Positions 1-4,795 of a DNA stretch of 7,876 bases are shown here, piece by piece. The translations under genes were made by a program, and so were the position numbers. The first letter of the stretch is position 1; each line of letters starts with the position of its first letter. The stretch is from DATDAH01 sp036525535 (GTDB lineage: Bacteria; Actinomycetota; Acidimicrobiia; Acidimicrobiales; DATDAH01), in contig DATDAH010000186.1 of NCBI GenBank assembly GCA_036525535.1, positions 1 to 7,876 of the forward strand, in the 5' to 3' direction. Below the pieces are notes generated by a model. It was not told where the DNA came from and ran no database searches. It saw nothing but the letters and a program-made list of their open reading frames with translations.

Positions 1-429
1 AGGGCTCACCACCACCTCGTAGTCGCCGTCGTCGCCGTGGACGAGTGACTCGTAGTTCACATCGGCGATGACCCGTTCCCGGTTCGGGTCGTTCAGGTCG
101 GCGCCATGGACGGTGAAGGACAGGTAGCCCTCCCCCACGTGCCGGCCCCACACCCGGTACACCCGGTCGCCGCGGATCGCCGTCCAGAAGTAGACGGCGT
201 CGGGGTTGTCGCCCTGCATCTTCCGGTGGGGCGACACAATGCGGGTGAACAGCGGGCGCTCGGGGTCGGACTCGAGGTGGTGGTCGAGCCCGACGGCCAG
301 CAGGTGGGCCAGGTGGCGGAACCCCTCGGCCCGGTCCTGCTCGCCCATCTCCTGGGCGTCGAGCCACGCCCCGACCTCGCCGACCTCGCCGAGCATCGTC
401 TTGAAGGCCGTACCGGCTGTCGACGTCAT
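1..429 (-). CDS. DUF1214-like conserved protein, N-terminal 143 residues (C-terminus outside window)
   Basis: No biochemical role can be assigned. The visible 143 residues run on past the window edge without a stop. After a short acidic helical start there is a RAEGFRHL segment (residues 33-40), then a GDNPDAVYFW block (73-82), a YRVWGR strand (91-96) and GYLSFTVHG (101-109). This order matches, from memory, actinobacterial proteins annotated as DUF1214-containing, which have RAEG, a DNPD-type motif and a repeated YR.xG...YLSF pattern. The ATG at 429 is the only reasonable start: a stop codon lies five codons upstream in frame. No Shine-Dalgarno is seen. The gene begins 19 bp after the PadR stop on the same strand, so it is probably cotranscribed with PadR and may be its target. 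The family call rests on motif resemblance only. Confidence 0.72.
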   Translation of the reverse strand, partial: MTSTAGTAFKTMLGEVGEVGAWLDAQEMGEQDRAEGFRHLAHLLAVGLDHHLESDPERPLFTRIVSPHRKMQGDNPDAVYFWTAIRGDRVYRVWGRHVGEGYLSFTVHGADLNDPNRERVIADVNYESLVHGDDGDYEVVVSP

Positions 430-448
430 GAGGTGACGAAGCTAACCG

Positions 449-1036
449 TCAGCCCTCCGCGAGGAGCCCGTAGAGGTCCTTGCGCGCCTTGACCAGGATG
501 ACCGACGCCCGCTCGATCATCTCGGGTGAGCCGTTCATGCCGACCAGCTTCGCGGCCACGGCCAGCTCCTTCACGGCCGTGCGGAGGCCACCCTGATCGC
601 CGCGCCCCTCGTCCATCGCGTCCCACGGGTAGCCCGCGGCGGCAATGCGTTCCTCGGCGAGCGCTCGACCCTCGTCGGTGATCTCGTAGGTGCGCTTGCT
701 GTCGATCTCGGTGGACGTGACGAGCCCTTCGTCGGCCAGCTGCTGCAGCGACGGGTACACCGAACCGGGGCTCGGGCGCCATCGACCACCGGTCTTCATC
801 TCGAGCAGCTGGATGAGCTCGTAGCCGTGCCCGGGCCCGTCGAGCAGTCCGATCAGCAGGGCGGTGCGGACGTCACCTCGGCGCATCCGCCCGCTTCCCG
901 GTCGGCCTCCCCGACCTCGGCCAGGGCGTCCGTCGCCGGGGCGGCCCGGGCGACCTCGGCTGCGACCAGATCGTTCGTTGTCGTCATACGGCGGCCGGGA
1001 TCGCCGACCGCTTCGGTTGTGCTTGTGTTCGTTCAT
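449..1036 (-). CDS. PadR-family transcriptional regulator with basic Gly/Arg-rich N-terminal tail
   Basis: This is a 195-residue DNA-binding regulator. Residues 1-52 are a low-complexity, strongly basic Arg/Gly/Pro/Ser tail. Residues 53-125 form the PadR winged helix: RGDVRTALLIGLL, then GPGHGYELIQLL, then WRPSPGSVYPSLQQLADEGLV, then the wing ending in KRTYEITDEGRAL. Residues 126-195 are helical and would form the usual dimerisation part. The HGYEL and PSPGSVYP motifs are hallmarks of the family, which mostly represses nearby genes and often its own. The ATG at 1036 is chosen because the same frame upstream runs antisense through the GNAT gene. There is no Shine-Dalgarno, but a TAnnnT box lies 7 nt before the ATG, which suggests a leaderless message. 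Overlapping palindromes cover that box. The DUF1214-like gene follows by 19 bp. The ligand is unknown. Confidence 0.93.
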   Translation of the reverse strand: MNEHKHNRSGRRSRPPYDDNERSGRSRGRPGRPGDGRPGRGRGGRPGSGRMRRGDVRTALLIGLLDGPGHGYELIQLLEMKTGGRWRPSPGSVYPSLQQLADEGLVTSTEIDSKRTYEITDEGRALAEERIAAAGYPWDAMDEGRGDQGGLRTAVKELAVAAKLVGMNGSPEMIERASVILVKARKDLYGLLAEG

Positions 1037-1043
1037 GGCACTA

Positions 1044-1059
1044 ACGATATATCGCGATA
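1044..1059. promoter_or_regulatory. Probable PadR operator over a leaderless promoter
   Basis: Two perfect 10-bp palindromes overlap here: CGATATATCG (1045-1054) and TATCGCGATA (1050-1059). They form an AT-rich island in GC-rich DNA, 8 bp upstream of the PadR ATG. On the minus strand, TATCGT (1049-1044) fits an actinobacterial -10 box (TAnnnT) and ends 7 nt before the ATG, which is the spacing of leaderless transcripts. No convincing -35 is seen. A dimeric winged-helix repressor bound here would block the promoter, so autoregulation is the natural reading. The palindromes are seen directly; their function is inferred. Confidence 0.6.
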
Positions 1060-1097
1060 GTCCATTAGAAACCCTTCGAGGCGTGCCCCTGGGCCGG

Positions 1098-1664
1098 TCA
1101 ACCGACGGACGTGCGCACCACCCAGCGGGTCTTGCCGATGGGGCGGGTCCGGGCGAAACCCTGCTGCTCGAACATGGCGACGGTGCCGTTGTGCAGGAAG
1201 GAGGCCGATCCTCGGCCGTCGACCTCGTCGGGATAGCTCTCGACCGTTCCGCCGCCGAGCCGCTCGATCTCCTCCAGCGCTCCGGCGAGGGCCGCAGCGG
1301 CGACGCCCTGGCCGCGGTGGCCCTTGCCGACGAAGAAGCAGGAGATCCGCCAGTCCGGCAGCTCGCCAAGGCCCTCCTCGTAGGCCTTCCGGTTCTTGAT
1401 CCGTGGCAATTCCTCGGGCACCCCGAACTGGCACCAGCCGACACACTGGTCACCGTCGTACACGAGCGCGGCGTGCGCTTCGCCGGTCCGGACCCGCTCC
1501 TCCTTCTCGGCCCGGTTCAGCGCCGCGCTCGTGCCCCACCCCGGCCCCTTCGGGTGAAAGCCCATGCACCAGCAACCGCCCCAGACGCCGTTGTGGGCCT
1601 CGACCAGCTCGGCGAAGTCCGGCCAGGACTCAGCGTCCAGTGGCCTCGTGGTGTACCCCGGCAC
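1098..1664 (-). CDS. GNAT-family N-acetyltransferase with CWC motif
   Basis: This 188-residue protein is predicted to transfer acetyl from acetyl-CoA to an unidentified amine substrate in the cytoplasm. Motif A of the GNAT fold is clear: a strand ISCFFVGKG (107-115) followed by the pyrophosphate-binding loop HRGQGVAAAAL (116-126). A motif-B-like end, GTVAMFEQQGF (160-170), follows. The N-terminal half has GVWGGCWCMGFH (26-37). This Trp/Cys-rich segment is shared, from memory, by a subgroup of actinobacterial GNAT proteins with the same length and a similar VGWCQFG strand (75-81). The start is GTG at 1664, supported by a purine-rich GGGAGGAGG run just upstream. The gene lies 63 bp downstream of the nucleotidyltransferase gene on the same strand with no terminator visible, so cotranscription is possible. 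Nothing ties its substrate to the polysaccharide genes. Confidence 0.92.
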   Translation of the reverse strand: MPGYTTRPLDAESWPDFAELVEAHNGVWGGCWCMGFHPKGPGWGTSAALNRAEKEERVRTGEAHAALVYDGDQCVGWCQFGVPEELPRIKNRKAYEEGLGELPDWRISCFFVGKGHRGQGVAAAALAGALEEIERLGGGTVESYPDEVDGRGSASFLHNGTVAMFEQQGFARTRPIGKTRWVVRTSVG

Positions 1665-1666
1665 GG

Positions 1667-1675
1667 CCTCCTCCC
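1667..1675 (-). promoter_or_regulatory. Shine-Dalgarno of the GNAT gene (start-deciding)
   Basis: Read on the minus strand, GGGAGGAGG ends 2 nt before the GTG at 1664, and its GGGAGG part sits 5 nt from that codon. It is the strongest ribosome-binding site on this side of the window and supports the GTG start where no ATG is available. The 63-bp gap that contains it shows no hairpin followed by a T-run, so there is no sign of a terminator after the nucleotidyltransferase gene. Confidence 0.7.
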
Positions 1676-1727
1676 GACTCGCACGCGCGCCGAGATCGTA
1701 GGCCTCGGTGGGCCGCCTCGCCGAGAG

Positions 1728-2843
1728 CTACAGGCTCCCCCAGACGTGCTCACGGGCGTCGCGCAGCACGTCGTCGATGGGCCGACCGCCATCAGTCGGC
1801 TCGAGCTCGACGAGAACGTCAGGAGCGGGGTGGTCCGGCGGGAACTGATCACAGATCGAGATCCCGCCGTTGCCCGCGAAGCGAAGCGCCCGACCGTAGG
1901 TCCGCACCGACGACCGGTCCGCCGCCCCTCCCGCGAAACGGAACCGCGCGACGGCCAGCGCCCCGTCCAACCAGGCCACCAGCCCGTCGACGACGGAAGT
2001 CGCCACCGCGGGATCAGGGCCGACGACCGCGATGAGCGCGCCGCCGTCGACGAAGCGCTTCCGCGCCGGGGGGCCGGCGACGTGGCGCGCTCCCCGAAGG
2101 CCGCGCCGCACCGTACGCCGTGGAAGGTCGACGCTCCTGGGGTAGCGGGCGAACGCCGCCAGGTCCCGCTCGCGCGCTCGAGCGATCGACGCACGGGCCC
2201 ACCTCGACGGTGGCGACTCGAGGGACCGGAGGCAGCGGTCCACGACCTCCTGGGACAGGAACGGCAGCCGATCAGCGATCGCCGCGGCCCGCCCGGGCTC
2301 CGGCACCTGGGCCAGGAGGTGGGTGAGCTCGCGCCGTTCCGACGCCGACAGGTCCCCCATCAGGCAGAACTGGGCATCCCATGTCGAGTGCTTGAGGATC
2401 ATGCGGACGACGAACACGGCCAACTCGAATTCCGGTGCGGGCACCCGGATGAGCCCCTCAGGCCCCACCGAATCGAGGTACGCACGCTCCACGGGGAGGT
2501 GGAAGTTCTTCGTCATGTCGTCGCCGAGCACCAGCTGGTAGTGGGCCTGGAGGTGGACGAGGCGACCCGAGGCGGCATCGAAGCCGTAGTGGTCGATCAG
2601 ACCCGGCACCTCCCTCGACGGGGCCGGACGGGCCTGTTTGAAGCCGAGGCGGTGGAGCACCTCCCCGAAGCGGTCGGCGTCGCTCCGGTCGATGAGGAGG
2701 TCGAGGTCGTTCTCGCCGGACGCGGATCGATCTATCGCCTCGTTGCTCTTCCAGTGGCAATACCGGATCTCCTCGTCCTCGAGTGCCCGGCACAGCGCGA
2801 TCACCAGGTCGAGCGCCCCCGACGTGGTTTCGTCACGGCCCAT
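1728..2843 (-). CDS. Nucleotidyltransferase-fold protein fused to a degenerate thymidylate-kinase-like domain
   Basis: This is a 371-residue cytoplasmic protein. Residues 10-160 match the nucleotidyltransferase-fold proteins found beside polysaccharide genes. They contain YCHWKSNEAI (28-37), the acidic motif GENDLDLLIDR (43-53, D46 and D48 as likely metal ligands), HYGFDAASGRLVHLQAHYQL (85-104) and TKNFHLP (111-117). Residues 268-371 resemble a thymidylate-kinase-like domain: a strand leading to a P-loop position (ALIAVVGPD, 269-277), the ICDQFP motif (330-335, compare CDRYP) and a PDVLVELE strand (341-348). The Walker A glycine-lysine-serine is gone, replaced by PAVATS (278-283), and the spacing between motifs is about 50 and 37 residues shorter than in the intact kinase domain at 6118-6822. 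ATP binding there is therefore unlikely. The start is ATG 2843, with GGAGG 6 nt upstream; an in-frame ATG (2870) and TTG (2882) lie further up without such a site. The gene diverges from the response regulator. Its substrate is unknown. Confidence 0.88.
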   Translation of the reverse strand: MGRDETTSGALDLVIALCRALEDEEIRYCHWKSNEAIDRSASGENDLDLLIDRSDADRFGEVLHRLGFKQARPAPSREVPGLIDHYGFDAASGRLVHLQAHYQLVLGDDMTKNFHLPVERAYLDSVGPEGLIRVPAPEFELAVFVVRMILKHSTWDAQFCLMGDLSASERRELTHLLAQVPEPGRAAAIADRLPFLSQEVVDRCLRSLESPPSRWARASIARARERDLAAFARYPRSVDLPRRTVRRGLRGARHVAGPPARKRFVDGGALIAVVGPDPAVATSVVDGLVAWLDGALAVARFRFAGGAADRSSVRTYGRALRFAGNGGISICDQFPPDHPAPDVLVELEPTDGGRPIDDVLRDAREHVWGSL

Positions 2844-2849
2844 GGTCCG

Positions 2850-2854
2850 CCTCC
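2850..2854 (-). promoter_or_regulatory. Shine-Dalgarno fixing the nucleotidyltransferase start
   Basis: GGAGG on the minus strand lies 6 nt before the ATG at 2843. The in-frame alternatives at 2870 (ATG) and 2882 (TTG) would add 9 or 13 residues rich in Arg and have no comparable site. The shorter protein is therefore preferred. Confidence 0.7.
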
Positions 2855-2875
2855 GTGGTCCTTGCCTCATCGTCC

Positions 2876-2903
2876 GGTTCAATGAACCTCTGGCGCTCCA
2901 GAG
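2876..2903. promoter_or_regulatory. Two abutting inverted repeats between divergent genes
   Basis: The 99-bp gap between the nucleotidyltransferase gene and the response regulator holds two perfect inverted repeats back to back. They are GGTTC-aat-GAACC (2876-2888) and CTCTGG-cgct-CCAGAG (2888-2903). The gap must hold promoters for both directions, so these are candidate operators, for example for autoregulation by the adjacent LuxR-type regulator. They lie 39 bp or more upstream of the regulator's ATG. No clear -35/-10 pair was identified. Function is inferred from position only. Confidence 0.4.
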
Positions 2904-2942
2904 CCAGTAGTCCTACCATCGATAGCACCAAGGACGGCGTAG

Positions 2943-3701
2943 ATGAGTTCTCGACTCAACAGCCTGGGCGGGAATCCAGGGGAACAGCGCGGGCGAACCC
3001 GGTTCGACGCGAACCAGTCCCGGTCGAAGTGCCAGACGACGGTGACGCCCACCCGGCTCCTCGTGGTCGATGACCATCCTCTGCTGCGGGAGGGTCTGCA
3101 GACCGTGGTGGAGCGGGAACCGGACATCACGGTCATCGGCATGGCCTCGAACGGCGAGACCGTCGTCGATGCCTCCCCGGAGAACCCCCCGGGGGTCGTG
3201 ATGCTCGATGTCTCGACGTCGGAGGCGAACGGTGTCGAAGCGACGCGCCAGATCCTCGCCGACTATCCGGACGTCGGCGTGCTGTGCGTCGCGCTCCACG
3301 GCAATCGGCGCGTCCTGTCGGCGGTGCTCGAGGCCGGGGCCACCGGTTACGTGCTCTGGAGCGCCGAACCCGACGAAGTGCTGACCGCGATCCGCGCGGT
3401 GGCGGCCAACCAGACGTACCTGAGCCCGGCGGTAGCCGGTGACCTGGTCCGCGACTACGTGGCCCACCGAGCGGGGGACCACACCGATGAGCCTCGTCTC
3501 ACCGGTCGCGAGTACGAGGTGTTGGAGCTCATCGCGGACGGCTTCGGCACGGGACAGATCGCGGCCCGGCTGTCGATCAGTCCCAAGACGGTGAGCACGC
3601 ACCGTGAGCACATCATGAAGAAGCTGGATCTCCACAGCGACGTCGCCCTCTGCAAGTACGCGATCCGACACGGGATCGTCTCCGTCATCGGTCCCGACTG
3701 A
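2943..3701 (+). CDS. NarL/FixJ-type response regulator with atypical receiver domain
   Basis: This 252-residue two-domain transcription factor probably controls the polysaccharide genes downstream and possibly the divergent gene. The receiver domain (about 37-155) has the acidic pair DDH (D43, D44), the phospho-acceptor in VVMLDV (D89) and the RAVAANQTYLSP linker (151-162). Two conserved positions are changed: the Ser/Thr switch after beta-4 is Ala (A117 in CVALHGN), and the Lys after beta-5 is Trp (W139 in GYVLWS). The LuxR-type helix-turn-helix (186-245) is intact, with LTGREYEVLELIADG, QIAARLSISPKTVSTHREHIMKKL and a normal end. The ATG at 2943 is chosen because AAGGA lies 8 nt upstream. 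It gives a 33-residue polar extension before the usual start of the fold. A GTG at 3042 would remove the extension but has no Shine-Dalgarno. No histidine kinase is in the window. Confidence 0.94.
   Translation: MSSRLNSLGGNPGEQRGRTRFDANQSRSKCQTTVTPTRLLVVDDHPLLREGLQTVVEREPDITVIGMASNGETVVDASPENPPGVVMLDVSTSEANGVEATRQILADYPDVGVLCVALHGNRRVLSAVLEAGATGYVLWSAEPDEVLTAIRAVAANQTYLSPAVAGDLVRDYVAHRAGDHTDEPRLTGREYEVLELIADGFGTGQIAARLSISPKTVSTHREHIMKKLDLHSDVALCKYAIRHGIVSVIGPD
2994..3015. repeat. Overlapping GGTTC/GAACC inverted repeats near the regulator start
   Basis: CGAACC-c-GGTTCG (2994-3006) is a perfect inverted repeat. It shares its right arm with GGTTC-gacgc-GAACC (3001-3015). The same half-site forms the repeat at 2876-2888. 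The elements lie inside the predicted N-terminal extension of the regulator, just before the alternative GTG start at 3042. They could be internal operator sites, or a leader if the true start is 3042. The half-site is short and GC-rich, so chance is not excluded. Confidence 0.3.
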
Positions 3702-3764
3702 ATCGCCTGAACCCGTACCGCGGCCGGGGTGACCACCCTGGGTGACAGGAAACCGGTAGCCAGC

Positions 3765-3806
3765 TATCAGACATTTCCTGAGGTGAGTATCAGGGATTTC
3801 CTGATA
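3765..3806. promoter_or_regulatory. Tandem 17-bp repeat with a 7-bp dyad, candidate regulator-binding site
   Basis: The pattern TATCAG-nn-ATTTCCTGA occurs twice, at 3765-3781 and 3788-3804, with a 23-bp period. The second copy is also a perfect dyad, TATCAGG-gattt-CCTGATA (3788-3806), while the first keeps only TCAG/CTGA of the symmetry. Repeated dyads about two helical turns apart are typical of cooperative binding by dimeric regulators such as LuxR-type response regulators. The element lies between such a regulator and the operon it probably controls. The repeat is seen directly; the binding protein is inferred. Confidence 0.6.
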
Positions 3807-3959
3807 GATGTATCCGCCGTCTGCCTATGGCGGCGGCCAATCCCGGCTGCCAACCTGAGGATTCACGACCGAGGCCGATGCTCGAGGGAGGCAGTCGTTC
3901 CGGGGGCGGTACGCTCCTGGACCCCGAGCATGCTCCTCGTTAGTGGCGGGCAACTAGTG

Positions 3960-3978
3960 GGAACCCCGGCGGGGTTCC
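3960..3978 (+). promoter_or_regulatory. Strong GC hairpin in the putative 5' leader of the operon
   Basis: GGAACCCC-ggc-GGGGTTCC is a perfect inverted repeat with 8-bp arms and a 3-nt loop. It ends 25 bp before the ATG of the initiating transferase and 10 bp before its ribosome-binding site. It is followed by GAAAAGC, not a T-run, so it is not a typical intrinsic terminator. It could act as a leader stem that affects stability or translation, or as an operator, since its arms contain the GAACC/GGTTC half-sites seen near the regulator gene. Confidence 0.5.
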
Positions 3979-3988
3979 GAAAAGCGGG

Positions 3989-3995
3989 AGAGGGG
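3989..3995 (+). promoter_or_regulatory. Ribosome-binding site of the initiating transferase
   Basis: AGAGGGG lies 8 nt before the ATG at 4004, in a purine-rich run that starts at the end of the hairpin. It supports this ATG as the start of the first operon gene. Confidence 0.6.
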
Positions 3996-4003
3996 TCATT
4001 CGG

Positions 4004-4795
4004 ATGGCAGTGACAACGGAGTTGGCCGACACGTCGGCCAACGTGGAGCCGGCGGCGGAGTCCGGCTCGGCGATCACGCCGGCAGCCTTGCTGCGCGCGC
4101 TGGGGCGCCCGCAGGTCGCGTCCGGGAGGTTGGCCTTCGAGGCCCGGATGGTCGAGCGGGCCCGAGGCCGGTGCCTTCGAGCCGACGCGGCACAGCGGAC
4201 GTTCGATCTCATCGTCGCGAGCCTGATCGTTGTCCTGACCGCACCCCTGATGCTGGTCGTCGCCGTCGCCGTCGGCCTCAGTTCCCGAGGCCCGGTGGTC
4301 TTTCGCCAGACCCGCATCGGCCGGTACGGCGAGCCGTTCGAGTGCCTGAAGTTCAGGACGATGCGGATCGACGCCGAGGAGCGACTCGCCGCCATCCTCC
4401 TCGAAGACGAGGAGGCCCGGGCCGCGTTCGAGAAGGACTTCAAGCTCCCGGTCGACCCGCGGATCACCCACGTCGGTCGCATCCTGCGCCGGACGAGCCT
4501 GGACGAGCTGCCCCAGCTGTTCAACGTCCTGCGGGGCGAGATGAGCCTGGTGGGTCCCCGGCCCGTCGTCCCTGAGGAACTCGGGCGATACGGCAGTTGC
4601 GCCCAGGTGGTGCTCCAGGTGCGGCCGGGCATGACCGGCGCCTGGCAGGTCACCGGCCGCAACACGATCCCCTACCGGCAACGCATCGACCTCGACGTCG
4701 AGTATGCGCTGAACCGTACGCTCGCCGGCGACATCGACATCATGCGCCGAACCGTGCGGTGCGTGCTGCGGCCCGAGCCCGGCGAAGCGCGGTGA
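4004..4795 (+). CDS. Polyprenyl-phosphate sugar-1-phosphate transferase (monotopic, initiating)
   Basis: This 263-residue enzyme is predicted to move a sugar-1-phosphate from a nucleotide sugar to undecaprenyl or decaprenyl phosphate on the inner membrane face, the first step of exopolysaccharide or capsule assembly. Residues 1-60 are a polar extension. Residues 66-92 are the hydrophobic re-entrant helix (FDLIVASLIVVLTAPLMLVV). The conserved catalytic block follows: RQTRIG (101-106), FECLKFRTMRIDAE (112-125), DPRITHVGRILRRTSLDELPQ (151-171, with the Asp-Glu dyad D167-E168), GEMSLVGPRP (178-187) and RPGMTGAWQVTGRN (207-220). It is the short form, without the four-helix N-terminal domain of WbaP- or WcaJ-like enzymes. 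The sugar cannot be read from sequence. It is the first gene of the operon, and its stop overlaps the next start as GTGA. Confidence 0.96.
   Translation: MAVTTELADTSANVEPAAESGSAITPAALLRALGRPQVASGRLAFEARMVERARGRCLRADAAQRTFDLIVASLIVVLTAPLMLVVAVAVGLSSRGPVVFRQTRIGRYGEPFECLKFRTMRIDAEERLAAILLEDEEARAAFEKDFKLPVDPRITHVGRILRRTSLDELPQLFNVLRGEMSLVGPRPVVPEELGRYGSCAQVVLQVRPGMTGAWQVTGRNTIPYRQRIDLDVEYALNRTLAGDIDIMRRTVRCVLRPEPGEAR

Larger units (their letters stand above)
3702..4003. other. 302-bp intergenic region upstream of the polysaccharide operon
   Basis: This is the longest stretch without a supported gene. In order it holds a short GC-rich segment after the regulator stop with no T-tailed terminator, an AT-richer pocket with a tandem dyad (3765-3806), a CCGCCG/CGGCGG inverted repeat with an 11-nt spacer (3814-3836), the palindrome GAGCATGCTC (3926-3935), two TAGTGG copies (3941-3946 and 3955-3960) and a strong hairpin (3960-3978) just before the ribosome-binding site. 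It presumably carries the main promoter of the operon, but I could not pick a convincing -35/-10 pair. No match to a riboswitch class was recognised by eye. Confidence 0.6.

Noticed and set aside
1037..1453. Upstream extension of the PadR frame to 1453
   Set aside because: It overlaps the GNAT gene in another frame and encodes an Arg/Ser-rich stretch without PadR similarity. The ATG at 1036 gives a normal tail plus winged helix.
2844..2882. Earlier starts of the nucleotidyltransferase (ATG 2870, TTG 2882)
   Set aside because: The ATG at 2843 has GGAGG at ideal spacing, and the added residues are a short basic stretch outside the fold.
864..2885. Very long open frame on the plus strand (673 codons) opposite the GNAT and nucleotidyltransferase genes
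   Set aside because: It lies antisense to two genes with clear family motifs. Its product has no recognisable domain and shows the Arg/Pro/Gly bias of an antisense frame in GC-rich DNA.
3714..3750. Possible intrinsic terminator after the response regulator
   Set aside because: Only short GC-rich repeats (CCGCGG, two GGTGAC) are present, with no stable stem followed by a T-run.
3729..4013. 94-codon frame across the intergenic region
   Set aside because: It starts with GTG without a good ribosome-binding site, runs through the tandem dyad and the hairpin, overlaps the next gene's start and shows no family motif.
4597..4791. Longer N-terminus for the fusion gene, beginning inside the transferase gene
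   Set aside because: It would overlap the conserved RPGMTGAWQVTGRN region of the upstream gene in another frame. The extra residues are Arg/Pro-rich, and the GTGA overlap gives a natural start.
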